This document shows, piece after piece, positions 8,317 through 17,611 of a stretch of DNA of 64,000 bases. The DNA comes from CALCNS01 sp937897315 (lineage in GTDB: Bacteria; Bacillota; JAAYKD01), in NCBI GenBank assembly GCA_036744005.1, contig DAINOJ010000007.1, positions 44,172 to 108,171 of the forward strand, written 5' to 3'. Position 1 is the first letter of the stretch, and every line of letters starts with the position of its first letter. The position numbers and the translations under genes were made by a program. A model generated the notes under the pieces. The model searched no databases. It was not told the DNA's origin and worked only from the letters and a program-made list of their open reading frames with translations.

Positions 8317-9615
8317 ATGAAAGTTAATATAGAAGCAACACTTTTGCGGGATTTGCAGCAAGCGAAGCCGCTTTTTTGGATCCATGCTACTCAAAACGAA
8401 GCCGAGTCCGAGTTGGCCACACCGGCAGGAATTGAAGACGCTCGCCGGCGCTTACAACGCTTCGCCCCGTATTTTGCTGCGGTATACCCAGAGACAAGGG
8501 CCCAAGCAGGGCTCATTGAATCTCCTTTGCTAGAGATTCCTCGTTTTCGAGAAGCCTTACAAGCCGAAAGCGCAGTCTCCTTAGGGGGACGATTGTTCCT
8601 AAAAGGGGACCATGCTCTGCCGATATCGGGTTCCATCAAAGCTCGAGGTGGCATTTATGAAGTGTTGGTTTTGGCTGAGAGAATCGCTTTGCAAAGTGGT
8701 CTGTTGAGACCGGAAGAGGATTACAGCCGTTTAGCCGAGCCTGCTTTTCGAGATTTGTTTCATCAGTATGCTGTCGCAGTGGGTTCGACCGGAAACTTAG
8801 GCCTATCCATTGGCATCATCAGTGCCAAACTGGGTTTCCGAGTAACCGTGCATATGTCGGCCGATGCTCGTCAGTGGAAAAAAGACATGCTCCGAGCCAA
8901 AGGAGCGGTGGTGGTGGAACACCAGGGAGATTTCCAAATGGCGGTGGAAGAAGGGCGCAAACAAGCAGCTCTAGACCCGAAGTGTCATTTTGTCGACGAC
9001 GAAAATTCCTTTGATTTATTCTACGGCTATAGCGTAGCCGGAAAACGCACCGCAGAGCAGTTGCACGCAGCGGGAGTTACTGTGGACGAGGATCATCCGC
9101 TTTTTGTCTATTTGCCCTGTGGGGTAGGTGGGGGTCCGGGAGGAGTGACCTATGGGCTAAAGCATGAATTCGGTGCGAATGTGCATTGCGTTTTTGTGGA
9201 ACCGGCACAGTCTCCCTGTATGCTATTGGGATTAGCCAGCGGGTTACACGATGGCATTTCAGTGCAAGATATTGGCCTCAGTGGAAAAACCGGTATGGAT
9301 GGTTTGGCGGTGGGAAGGCCCTCGAAACTCATCGGTCGCATTGTTGGGCATCGACTCGATGGGATTTACACATTAGCCGAAGAGGCTCCCTACCACTATT
9401 TGAGGCAGCTCTGGGAAAGCGAAGCCATTGCCGTAGAACCCTCTGCGGCGGCGTCGTTACCGGGGTATCGCCTGGTACAAGAAGATCGTCACTACGCCAA
9501 ACGTTTTACAAAGGAACAGTGGAAGAATTCTACTCATATAGCTTGGTCCACCGGGGGCAGTATGGTTCCGCATGAAGAAATGGAAGCATATCGGGCTAAG
9601 GGGAAAGAATATTAG
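8317..9615 (+). CDS. dsdA: D-serine dehydratase
   Basis: 432 aa, close to E. coli DsdA in length. It is a fold-type II PLP enzyme converting D-serine to pyruvate and ammonia. The PLP lysine sits in SGSIKARGG (Lys108), the substrate/phosphate loops are GSTGNLG and PCGVGGGPGG, and the family's own segment HALPISGSIKARGGIYEVL is clear. The start follows GAGGGGAG. It has its own short upstream gap after a hairpin, so it may be transcribed separately or by read-through from the dipeptidase gene. Together these genes can feed D-serine from peptides or cell wall into pyruvate. Confidence 0.93.
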   Translation: MKVNIEATLLRDLQQAKPLFWIHATQNEAESELATPAGIEDARRRLQRFAPYFAAVYPETRAQAGLIESPLLEIPRFREALQAESAVSLGGRLFLKGDHALPISGSIKARGGIYEVLVLAERIALQSGLLRPEEDYSRLAEPAFRDLFHQYAVAVGSTGNLGLSIGIISAKLGFRVTVHMSADARQWKKDMLRAKGAVVVEHQGDFQMAVEEGRKQAALDPKCHFVDDENSFDLFYGYSVAGKRTAEQLHAAGVTVDEDHPLFVYLPCGVGGGPGGVTYGLKHEFGANVHCVFVEPAQSPCMLLGLASGLHDGISVQDIGLSGKTGMDGLAVGRPSKLIGRIVGHRLDGIYTLAEEAPYHYLRQLWESEAIAVEPSAAASLPGYRLVQEDRHYAKRFTKEQWKNSTHIAWSTGGSMVPHEEMEAYRAKGKEY

Positions 9616-9639
9616 CCGAACTTGTTGTAGTACAAGAAA

Positions 9640-9680
9640 ACAGCGAAGAACCAAATTTCGGTTCTTCGCTGTCATTTTTT
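9640..9680. terminator. Bidirectional terminator between dsdA and the peptide-permease genes
   Basis: A 13-bp stem (9640-9652 with 9660-9672) and 7-base loop. It has TTTTTT on the plus side (9675-9680) and an A-run on the other side that gives T's on the minus strand. Confidence 0.88.
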
Positions 9681-9698
9681 CTGAGAACATTTCAACGG

Positions 9699-10619
9699 CT
9701 AAATCTTCATTTTGGGGTCTAAGGCATCGCGTAAACCATCGCCCATGAGGTTGAACGATAATACGGTGAGCATAATGGCCAGACCCGGATACGTGGAAAT
9801 ATGCGGAGCTTTTAGGATATAGGTGCGGCCTTCGTTCAATATGGAACCCCATGTCGATTGGGGTGGTTGAGCACCAAACCCTAAGAAGGTTAAGCTCGAT
9901 TCCAAAATGATGACGCTGGCAATATTTAACGTGGCCATGACTATAATGGGCACCACGGCATTGGGGAGAATATGCCGAAAAATAATACGTGAATCGGTGC
10001 AACCCAGGGCTTGTGCAGCTTCGGTGTAATCGAGTTGTTTGATTTGCATGACCTTTGCTCGAACTTGGCGGGCATACCCGTTCCAAGAGGTGAGTCCGAT
10101 GACAATCATCAGATTGGTCAAATTTGGTCCCAACGCCGCGACGACGGCAATGACCAGTAAAAACTGAGGGATCGTTACGAAAATTTCGGCGATACGCATG
10201 ATTACGTTATCGACCCAGCCACCGTAAAAACCCGCCAGCGCACCCAAGACGACACCAACAACCAGCGAGAGAGAACCGGCGATAAAACCAACACTTAAGG
10301 AAACTCGCGATCCCCAAATAACACGGCTCAGAATATCACGTCCCAAATGGTCCTGGCCAAAAGGGTGTTCCGCGCTGGGCCCGGCCAATCTTTGCAAAGG
10401 GTTCACTTCATCTGGGTCAAAAGGAGCTAAAACCGGAGCTAATAAGGCAATAGACAAGAGGATTAAGACCATTGCCATGCTGATCACAGCCAATTTGTGC
10501 TTACGAAAACGAGACCATATGCCTTTTAAGCCGGTTCCGGCGTCGGCATCGGTAATCAATTCCATTTTTAAGTCGTTGCCCTGAGCATCGGTTGGTATGA
10601 TGTTATCGTTCTTCCACAT
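9699..10619 (-). CDS. Peptide/nickel ABC transporter permease, DppC/OppC type
   Basis: About 306 aa, inner-membrane permease. It has the N-terminal OppC_N segment (SRFRKHKLAVISMAMVLIL), then the binding-protein-dependent transport domain, with the EAA-like loop EAAQALGCTDSRIIFRHILPN. The family C-terminus LRDALDPK is present. The start at 10619 is preferred because AAGGAG lies 7 bases upstream; an ATG at 10625 abuts that site. It is downstream of the DppB-type gene by 12 bases and is the last gene of the operon. No ATPase gene follows. Confidence 0.92.
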   Translation of the reverse strand: MWKNDNIIPTDAQGNDLKMELITDADAGTGLKGIWSRFRKHKLAVISMAMVLILLSIALLAPVLAPFDPDEVNPLQRLAGPSAEHPFGQDHLGRDILSRVIWGSRVSLSVGFIAGSLSLVVGVVLGALAGFYGGWVDNVIMRIAEIFVTIPQFLLVIAVVAALGPNLTNLMIVIGLTSWNGYARQVRAKVMQIKQLDYTEAAQALGCTDSRIIFRHILPNAVVPIIVMATLNIASVIILESSLTFLGFGAQPPQSTWGSILNEGRTYILKAPHISTYPGLAIMLTVLSFNLMGDGLRDALDPKMKI

Positions 10620-10631
10620 GTTCATTCTCCT

Positions 10632-11552
10632 TTAGTCGTAGCGAATACGCGGGTCGATGATGACATATAACACGTCAACGGCCAAATTTGCAATGAGTAC
10701 TGCACTGGAGGTGAGTAATATGACGGCTTGCACCACGAAATAATCGCGATTCGATAAGGAGCTAATCATCAAGCGGCCGATACCGGGTAAAGCGAAGATG
10801 ACTTCTACGATAACCGAACCGGTGACAAGGTAAGCAATCCAATACGCCAGGGACGTGGCAATGGGTACCATGGCATTGCGCAAGGCATGACGATAAACCA
10901 CCACGCGCTCTCGTAAACCCTTGGCACGAGCAGTCCGAACATAATCTTCGGTAAGAACTTCCATCATGGAACTACGAATCATACGGGTCAAACCGGCTGC
11001 CCAAGTCGTTCCCAAGACAATGGCGGGCATGATGTAATGTTGCCAAGTTTCACTACCCGAAGAGGGGAGTAATCCGAGTTTGGCAGAAAGGATAGAAATC
11101 ATCATCAGCGACAACCAAAAGGAAGGCATGCTTTGACTAAGCAGAGCAAAGAAGGTGGAAACATAGTCAAAAATCGAGTATTTCTTGACCGCGGACAAAA
11201 TACCTACAGGGAAAGCAATCGCTAAGCCGATGACCGAAGCCACTAGGTTTAAACGTAAGGTGTAAGGCAAACGAGAGGCAATGAGATCGACCACGTTCAT
11301 CCGGTTAACGAAGGACATGCCAAAATCCCCACTCAGGGCTTTACGCAACCACGTGAAGTACTGTATGTATATCGGTTGGTTGAAGCCCCATTCCTCGCGA
11401 ATGGCAGCTACGATTTTCGGGTCGGTTTCGCGGCCCGCAATCACCGATACAGGGTCGCCGGGTGCTAAATGCATGAGGGAGAAGACGATGACCGTAATCC
11501 CGAACAAAGTCAGGAAAGCCAGCAGAATCCGTTGCAAGATAAATTTTTTCAT
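10632..11552 (-). CDS. Peptide/nickel ABC transporter permease, DppB/OppB type
   Basis: 306 aa from the ATG of MKKFILQRILL; the open frame extends upstream without a start signal as good. Typical DppB features are the N-terminal helix, HLAPGDPVSVIAG, and the EAA loop YVRTARAKGLRERVVVYRHALRN cut here by the family pattern (ARAKGL...HALRN), ending in DVLYVIIDPRIRY. It pairs with the DppC-type gene. It is separated from the binding-protein gene by a terminator, which would give more binding protein than permease. Confidence 0.92.
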   Translation of the reverse strand: MKKFILQRILLAFLTLFGITVIVFSLMHLAPGDPVSVIAGRETDPKIVAAIREEWGFNQPIYIQYFTWLRKALSGDFGMSFVNRMNVVDLIASRLPYTLRLNLVASVIGLAIAFPVGILSAVKKYSIFDYVSTFFALLSQSMPSFWLSLMMISILSAKLGLLPSSGSETWQHYIMPAIVLGTTWAAGLTRMIRSSMMEVLTEDYVRTARAKGLRERVVVYRHALRNAMVPIATSLAYWIAYLVTGSVIVEVIFALPGIGRLMISSLSNRDYFVVQAVILLTSSAVLIANLAVDVLYVIIDPRIRYD

Positions 11553-11770
11553 GATTCTATGCCTCTTTTCTATGAGTATCCGGCGGATTGTCACCGTGGA
11601 GTGCCTTAATAACCGGTTCAAAGGTGTCTGTTGCATAATATACTATCATCGGCATAAATATGCAAGCCTTTTGCGTGTGTCATTCTAAAGAATCCGGTCT
11701 TTTTTCCTTTGCGTTCACTGCGAAAAGATTTCTGTAAAAAACCTTAAAATCCTTCATTCCGGTAGAGGAA

Positions 11771-11806
11771 AAAATCAGCGGGACCGTTTTGTTGAAACGG
11801 CCCCGC
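11771..11806 (-). terminator. Attenuating terminator inside the peptide-transport operon
   Basis: A 12-bp stem (11778-11789 with 11795-11806, one G-U type mismatch) and short loop, followed on the minus strand by a T-run at 11767-11775. It lies between the binding-protein stop and the permease start. Confidence 0.85.
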
Positions 11807-11824
11807 CAAGAGTGTAGGGGAAGG

Positions 11825-13435
11825 TTATTTTGCCGGGGTGACGAGGTTCAAAGCAGGTAATTGACCATAAGGAGTGGCATTCATACCGGTGAACTGAGAA
11901 CTCAAGGCGTTGTTGGCTACGGTGAAGTAGAGGAACAGCATGGGCAAATCTTCAGAAATGTATTCTTGCAGCTCATTATAGATTTCGGCACGTTTGGCAG
12001 GATCCGATTCTTTTTGCCCGGCTTCCAATAAAGCGTCAACGGTGTCGTTCATGTAACGGTAATCGTTTAGTCCACCTTCGGAATGCAGGTAACGGGTTTG
12101 ATCCGGATCGGAAGGAACGCCCATGGAACCTACCATGGATTGGTACGTGGAGTTGTCGGCACCGTCTAAGATAACCTTGTCCATAATGTCATACATGGCC
12201 GATTTTTCCATGGTCTTAATGTTCATTTCTACGCCAATGGCTTTGAACCATTGTTGTAAGAGCAAAGCAACTTGGGTAAAGGTTTCGTCGCTGGCGTTCA
12301 CCATGGTTTCGAAAGAAGCTTTCAAACCGGTGGGGCTGACATAAATGCCATCGGCACCTTTCTTATAACCGGCATCTTCCAAGGTTTTAATGGCTTTGGC
12401 AGGATCATACGGATATTTTTCTTCGACTTCATGGTAGTAACCATGGTTCGGAGCATAGGTCGCATTGGCTTGAACGCCGTAGCTGTTAAGAACCGATTCA
12501 ATAATGGTATCTTTGTCGGTCGCATATGTCAATGCTTGACGTAAAGCTTTGTCTTGGAAGACTTCGTATTGGTTGTTCCAAGCCAAGTACGCAAAACGTA
12601 ATTGAGGATATGTAAATACGGTAAATTTGTCGGTCTTGGCAGCCAAACGTGCTACATCGTCGGGAGAAATGGCAGAGACATAATCCACTTCGCCATTTTC
12701 AAATGCGATCAGTCGAACAGACGCTTCCGGAATGGGTTTGAAGATGACTTTTTCTAAAGTCGGCTTGGTGCCCCAGTAGTCTTTGTTGGCCGAAAGGGTT
12801 AAAGAGGTTTCGGGTACCCATTGGGTTAATTTCCAAGGACCGGTTCCGACGGGAGCCAGGTTGTAACCATTGTAGTTATTGGTGCTGAAGCCTTTGGCTT
12901 CGACATAGGTTTTGGAGATGATTCCCATGGTCATACGATCAAGGAACGGGGCAAATTGGCTCTTCAAATGGAAGACAATGGTCTTGGCATCTGGAGTTTC
13001 CATGCTTTCAATAATGGTGTAGTTCTTATAGTTGTTGGATTTGACATCCGGATTCAAAATTTGCTCATAGGTGAATTTGACATCGGCGGAGGTAAAGGCA
13101 GAACCATCGTGGAACTTCACACCTTCACGCAAATGGAAGGTCCAGGTCAATCCATCCGTGGAGGTCTCCCAGGTTGTGGCTAGCTTTGGAACCATTTCAT
13201 AATTATCTTTGTAGCCGACCAAACCTTCGTGGATTAAGCTGTGCACGTCACCGGACGGAGAGTCGGTGGACAAGAAAGGAACCAAGTTGATGATGTCATA
13301 AGCCGAACCAATGGTTAACGTGGTTTTGGCAGGGGTGGGGGTTGGAGTTGGGGTCGGAGCGGGTGTTTGGTTGCAGCCGACTAACATTGCGGCGACTAAC
13401 AACAGCACCAAGAGTGTTGCAAACCGTTTTTTCAT
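11825..13435 (-). CDS. Peptide/nickel-family extracellular solute-binding lipoprotein
   Basis: 536 aa, SBP_bac_5 family. It has a lipoprotein signal (MKKRFATLLVLLLVAAMLVGC, lipobox cysteine at 21) and then a threonine-proline linker of about 14 residues. The SBP body follows, with ATTWETSTDGLTWTFHLREG and the KFHDGSAFTSADVKFTYEQ region. Such proteins capture oligopeptides, dipeptides or other ligands at the membrane surface for the DppBC permeases downstream. The ligand cannot be set from sequence. Its own promoter should lie in 13436-13690. The start follows GAGGAGG. Confidence 0.93.
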   Translation of the reverse strand: MKKRFATLLVLLLVAAMLVGCNQTPAPTPTPTPTPAKTTLTIGSAYDIINLVPFLSTDSPSGDVHSLIHEGLVGYKDNYEMVPKLATTWETSTDGLTWTFHLREGVKFHDGSAFTSADVKFTYEQILNPDVKSNNYKNYTIIESMETPDAKTIVFHLKSQFAPFLDRMTMGIISKTYVEAKGFSTNNYNGYNLAPVGTGPWKLTQWVPETSLTLSANKDYWGTKPTLEKVIFKPIPEASVRLIAFENGEVDYVSAISPDDVARLAAKTDKFTVFTYPQLRFAYLAWNNQYEVFQDKALRQALTYATDKDTIIESVLNSYGVQANATYAPNHGYYHEVEEKYPYDPAKAIKTLEDAGYKKGADGIYVSPTGLKASFETMVNASDETFTQVALLLQQWFKAIGVEMNIKTMEKSAMYDIMDKVILDGADNSTYQSMVGSMGVPSDPDQTRYLHSEGGLNDYRYMNDTVDALLEAGQKESDPAKRAEIYNELQEYISEDLPMLFLYFTVANNALSSQFTGMNATPYGQLPALNLVTPAK

Positions 13436-13690
13436 GAAGAAAGCCTCCTCTTTTTTTAGTCCGCTTCGGCCGGGAATTCTTCAAGCCGGTCTGCGGAGAA
13501 CTTATGCAACAATATACCAAATATAGCATAAATATGCAATACCTTTTTCTTGTCATTTTGTTAATTTATTCAGTAGTATTTAGATGTATCGGGTAACAAC
13601 GAATCGGGATGCAGGATTTCTGGCCAAGAATGCCAAATTATCCTCCGCAATAAATCGAATGTAAAATAGAAAAAATAGAGGAGCGGTATC

Positions 13691-14173
13691 ATGAACAAAA
13701 TTCATCCGCTGCGACGGAAAGACAGAGCTCTGAATGCAATTCAAGCCATGCACATCCTTGAGGTAGCTGAAACCGGCTGCTTGGCTATGGCAGTTGAGAA
13801 TCGTCCTTATGTGATCCCGGTAAACTACGTCATTTGGAACGGTTGCATTTACGTGCACACCGCCAAAGAAGGTAAGAAAATCGAGTGGCTGCAGCAAAAT
13901 CCTGTGGTCTGTTTCAATGTACATCGCATGATTGGAGTCAAAAAAGCCGATACGTATTGTGGCTACGGAACGTTTTTCGAAAGCGTCAATGTAGAAGGCC
14001 ATGCCAAGTTGGTCATGCAACATCCGAATAAGCGCGAAATCTTAACCACATTGGTTAGAAAGTATGATGCGAAAGCTCAGTTGCCACCCATCGATCATAC
14101 CGGTGAAAATTCTGTTTGGCTCATAGAAATTACCATTGATTCCATGTGCGGCAAAGGGCGTTATCCGGCCTAG
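13691..14173 (+). CDS. Pyridoxamine-phosphate-oxidase-like flavoprotein (NimA-like)
   Basis: 160 aa, split-barrel FMN-binding fold. Nim/PPOx-like pattern: a start LRRKDRA, the core GCLAMAVENRPYVIPVNYV and YVHTAKEGKKIEWLQQNPVVCFNV, then GYGTFFESVNVEGHAKLV. Some relatives reduce 5-nitroimidazoles; most have unknown roles, and resistance should not be inferred. The start follows GAGGAGCGG. It is probably co-transcribed with the next gene 31 bases downstream. Confidence 0.85.
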   Translation: MNKIHPLRRKDRALNAIQAMHILEVAETGCLAMAVENRPYVIPVNYVIWNGCIYVHTAKEGKKIEWLQQNPVVCFNVHRMIGVKKADTYCGYGTFFESVNVEGHAKLVMQHPNKREILTTLVRKYDAKAQLPPIDHTGENSVWLIEITIDSMCGKGRYPA

Positions 14174-14204
14174 AAAAAGGCCATATTAGAATAGGAAGGA
14201 AACG

Positions 14205-14921
14205 ATGGCCTTGCTACGATTAGAGGTGCGCTATGAAACCGGTGAGCCGGAACTAGAAGTAGTCGAACTCAGTGAAAGAGCTTCGGTTGCCGATTTGTTG
14301 CAAGCCATACAAACAGCAACTGATGACCAAGATATCTACAAACCTCGGCTGAAAGGGCAATATGGCGTTTGCGCCGGCTGCAAAGACAACTGCTGCCGTC
14401 AACACGATATTACTCCTGATTATTTGGCGGTGCAAGAAATCGCCACACATTTGAGCCTATCTTTTTCGGAATTTGCCGTACAGTGGTTGGACCTTTCCGC
14501 AGAAAACCCCTTTCCCCGCTGGAAGAAACACCCCTGCCCATTTTTAAAAAACGATTTATGCTCCATATACGAACAGCGGGCTCTCATTTGCCGGCTGTAT
14601 CTTTGCACACCTATGGGAGAAGATTTGGAGCAAATCCGGGCTGCGGTCTCTTATATGGGAGAAGGAGCCTTACGCTTACGTTTGGTCGAAGAAGGACTGG
14701 CACCCAAAGCCTGGACTTATCGGGCTCTAGCCGATGCCCTAAGAGAGCGCTTACGCGAAGGAACCTTCACCCGTGAGCAATATGAGACACACCTGGAACA
14801 ACTATACCTAATGACCGAGCGCAACCCGTTTTTGACGGCAACTTCCTATGAACAAATCGCTTTACGCGATTGTTGCCCCGATACTTTATGGTATCGTCTA
14901 CCTATTCTGCGACAAGACTGA
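14205..14921 (+). CDS. YkgJ-like cysteine-cluster protein (PF03692)
   Basis: 238 aa. The N-terminal 45 residues are unassigned. The cysteine cluster comprises CAGCKDNCCRQHDI (residues 57-70), PCPFLKNDLCSIYEQR and ICRLYLC, matching the CxxC-CC...C-C pattern of the YkgJ/FliB family thought to bind a Zn or Fe-S centre. No reaction is firmly known. The start has an AGGAAGG site. It has no close partner other than the flavoprotein gene upstream. Confidence 0.85.
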   Translation: MALLRLEVRYETGEPELEVVELSERASVADLLQAIQTATDDQDIYKPRLKGQYGVCAGCKDNCCRQHDITPDYLAVQEIATHLSLSFSEFAVQWLDLSAENPFPRWKKHPCPFLKNDLCSIYEQRALICRLYLCTPMGEDLEQIRAAVSYMGEGALRLRLVEEGLAPKAWTYRALADALRERLREGTFTREQYETHLEQLYLMTERNPFLTATSYEQIALRDCCPDTLWYRLPILRQD

Positions 14922-15085
14922 GTGGTTTTCTGTCCCAAAACGGTCGAATTGTTGGTAAAAGTGGCCTTTCAAAGTAGTTTCGTTGTTTTCTGTCACACGA
15001 AAGGGTTTTCTTGAAAAAGATAGAATCATAAGTATCAGAACAGTGTGGTTATTTTAATGACCCACAATGAAATGGAGGAAATGTC

Positions 15086-16282
15086 ATGAAGCCAATTTCC
15101 CTGCGTGCTCAAAAAATCAGTCCTTCACCGACTTTGGCTCTCGATGCCAAAGCCAAAGCCATGCAAGCCCAAGGTATCGATGTCATTAGTTTTGCCGTAG
15201 GAGAACCCGATTTCAACACGCCGGATCATATCGGTCAAGCCGGTATCGCGGCCATTCAACAACACTTTACCCGTTATACCCCCGCTGCCGGATTGCCCGA
15301 CTTAAAAAAAGCCGTTTGTGCTCGCTTAAAAGCCAACTTTGGTCAAGAATACGAACCCAACCAAATTGTGGTCTCCAATGGTGCCAAACATTCGTTGTTT
15401 AACGTTTGCACCGCTTTACTCGATGAAGGCGACGAAGTCGTTCTGCCGACCCCTTGCTGGGTTAGCTACACCGAGCAAATTAAATTGGTGGGTGGCGTGC
15501 CTGTATTCTGCCAAACCAAAGAGGAAAATGACTTTGTCATGATGGCCGAAGAGTTCGAAGCCGTGATTACTCCCAAGACCAAAGCTCTTATGCTCAACTC
15601 TCCGTCCAACCCCACCGGTGGCGTGTACACAGCTGCAAACCTCAAAGCCATTGCCGATTTATGCGTCAAGCACGACATTTATGTGATTGCCGACGAAATC
15701 TACGCCCAATTGTTGTACGATGGCCAAACCTATGTGTCCATTACCGCTTTTGGCGAAGAAATCAAAAAACGCACCATCGTCATTAACGGTGTGTCCAAGA
15801 GCTATGCTATGACCGGATGGCGGGTGGGTTACACCGCTTCTTCCACCGAATTGGCCAAAGTCATGGGCGATATTCAAAGCCATATGACCTCCAACCCCGG
15901 CAACATATCCCAAAAAGCGGCTGTCATGGCCTTAAACGGACCGCAAGAATCCATTGAAGCGATGCGTGTAGAATTTGAAAAACGCCGCAACTACCTCGTT
16001 GACAGAGTCAACGCCATTCCCGGAATGTCTTGCCGTAAACCCGGTGGTGCCTTCTATGTGTTCGCCAACATTTCCGGTTTCTTTGGTAAAACCATCCGCG
16101 GTAAAAAGATTAACAACTCTGCCGACCTTTGCGACGTGATTCTGGATGAAGGCAAAGTCGCTATTGTTCCGGGTATTGCATTCGAAGCCGAAGGCTTTAT
16201 GCGTTTCTCTTATGCGACCAGCATGGAACTGATTACGGAAGGTTTAAATCGCGTCGAAGCACTCCTCAAAGAAGCGGTGTAA
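15086..16282 (+). CDS. Class I PLP aminotransferase (aspartate aminotransferase-like)
   Basis: 398 aa, fold-type I. It starts MKPISLRAQKISPSPTLALD, as in Bacillus/Thermus-type (Igamma/Ib) aspartate aminotransferases. Visible are GEPDFNTPDHI, the SNGAKHSLFN segment, NSPSNPTGGV, DEIYAQL, the PLP lysine in GVSKSYAMTGWRVG, and the substrate arginine in FMRFSYATS. It likely moves an amino group between aspartate (or other amino acids) and 2-oxoglutarate. The start follows ATGGAGGAA. It is a single gene ending at a bidirectional terminator. Confidence 0.93.
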   Translation: MKPISLRAQKISPSPTLALDAKAKAMQAQGIDVISFAVGEPDFNTPDHIGQAGIAAIQQHFTRYTPAAGLPDLKKAVCARLKANFGQEYEPNQIVVSNGAKHSLFNVCTALLDEGDEVVLPTPCWVSYTEQIKLVGGVPVFCQTKEENDFVMMAEEFEAVITPKTKALMLNSPSNPTGGVYTAANLKAIADLCVKHDIYVIADEIYAQLLYDGQTYVSITAFGEEIKKRTIVINGVSKSYAMTGWRVGYTASSTELAKVMGDIQSHMTSNPGNISQKAAVMALNGPQESIEAMRVEFEKRRNYLVDRVNAIPGMSCRKPGGAFYVFANISGFFGKTIRGKKINNSADLCDVILDEGKVAIVPGIAFEAEGFMRFSYATSMELITEGLNRVEALLKEAV

Positions 16283-16351
16283 CAAGCAACTAGAAATCGC
16301 TTTCCAGGATTCTGATACACCGCCAAATAGGGCTGCTCGTTACTACAAATC

Positions 16352-16389
16352 AAAAGAACCTCTCACTTTCGTGAAAGGTTCTTTTTTTT
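16352..16389. terminator. Bidirectional terminator between aminotransferase and amidohydrolase genes
   Basis: A 10-bp outer stem (16352-16361 with 16376-16385) with an inner CTCAC/GTGA pairing, followed by eight T's. It lies between convergent genes. Confidence 0.85.
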
Positions 16390-16401
16390 GAGCACTTCTA
16401 T

Positions 16402-17610
16402 TTAAAATCCTTTTTGCCAGGGTTCTCGCCAGGTAGCGCGATCCCAGACTTTTTGTCCGTTGACCCAGGTTTGTAAAACACTGCTGCGCAAGGAGAGTGG
16501 GTGCCCGTCGTATAAGACGAAGTCGGCATCTTTTCCGACCGCTAAGGAACCGACGCGGTCTTCTATGCCGGTGACTTTTGCACCATTGATGGTTAAAGCA
16601 CGTAGAGTGGCTTCTTCCGATAGCCCTTCCCGGTATGCTAAAGAACCAGCCAGGCGAATGAGTTCAATGGCCAATACCGAAGCATCAGTGGTTAACGAGA
16701 AGCAGACTCCGGCTTTTTCCAAGGCAATGGCTGTTTGGAAACCTTTGGCATGCACTTCTTGTTTGCTGCGCGAACCCATGGTGGGTCCTAAAGTGCAAAG
16801 AATATTGCGTTTCGCAATTTCATCTGCAACCAAATGCCCGCTGGTGGTGTGCTCAATGGTGATGATCACTTGAAACTCGTCTGCGATGCGCATAGCGGTG
16901 AGAATGTCGTCGGCTCGGTGAGCATGGACTCGACCCGGAATCTCACGGCGCAAGAAGGGAAGTAGGGGCTCCAGTTGCAAGTTGATACTGAAGTCTTTGC
17001 CTTCGGCTTCAGCTTTGGCTTTGCTCGCCATATACTCTTTGGCTTTCAATAAAGCATCGCGTAACACAGCAGCAGAACCCATGCGGGTGGTGGGGATGGC
17101 ACCGGTAGAACCGACTGCGCGTTTGGGATTTTCACCCAACGCAATCTTCACACCCGTGTTACGTTTAATGACCAACTCTTCACGGGTCTTACCATACATT
17201 TTAGCGGCAAACCCGGTTCCGGTAATCACTTTACCGCTTCCCGGTAAAATATTGGCACTGGTGACGCCACCGGCCAGGGCATCATCCAAGTGTCGATGAC
17301 GCGGGTCAAAGTGGTAATAGTAATCGACTTCCGGTGAGCAAGCTTTGCCCAAACTACCACCGGACCCGTTGGCTTCGTAAGCGTCTTCGTCATGATTCCA
17401 ATCGTGGGCAATTAAGTGACTGTGTGCTTCGACCATGCCAGGCATGATTTGCACTCGCCCAAAATCGAGCAATTCCACATCGGAAGGTAGAGTCAAACGG
17501 GGTTCGACAGCCGAGATCTTTCCATCTTCTATTAGGAGGATGCCGTTATGCAACACACCTGCCTGATCTACGGTGTACATGGTTTCCGCGGTAATCGCCA
17601 GTCGTTTCAT
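16402..17610 (-). CDS. Amidohydrolase, catalytic-type member B2 (fourth in operon)
   Basis: 402 aa, imidazolonepropionase-like amidohydrolase superfamily (COG1228). The metal site looks intact: HSH at residues 63-65 (VEAHSHLIAH), VHAHRADDI, IEHTTSGH, and the catalytic Asp in TTDAS. It ends with the family's GSLAVGKDADFVLYDGHPL. Signature GENPKR and TRMG motifs are shared with the second gene. Its ATG has an AGGAGGGG site and begins one base after the preceding stop, so translation is coupled. No signal peptide. The substrate is unknown; cyclic amides or peptidic compounds are possible. Confidence 0.88.
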   Translation of the reverse strand: MKRLAITAETMYTVDQAGVLHNGILLIEDGKISAVEPRLTLPSDVELLDFGRVQIMPGMVEAHSHLIAHDWNHDEDAYEANGSGGSLGKACSPEVDYYYHFDPRHRHLDDALAGGVTSANILPGSGKVITGTGFAAKMYGKTREELVIKRNTGVKIALGENPKRAVGSTGAIPTTRMGSAAVLRDALLKAKEYMASKAKAEAEGKDFSINLQLEPLLPFLRREIPGRVHAHRADDILTAMRIADEFQVIITIEHTTSGHLVADEIAKRNILCTLGPTMGSRSKQEVHAKGFQTAIALEKAGVCFSLTTDASVLAIELIRLAGSLAYREGLSEEATLRALTINGAKVTGIEDRVGSLAVGKDADFVLYDGHPLSLRSSVLQTWVNGQKVWDRATWREPWQKGF

Positions 17611-17611
17611 C

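Noticed and set aside
13311..13400. Short tandem repeat in the binding-protein gene
   Set aside because: It encodes the Thr-Pro linker after the lipobox; it is not a mobile or CRISPR repeat.
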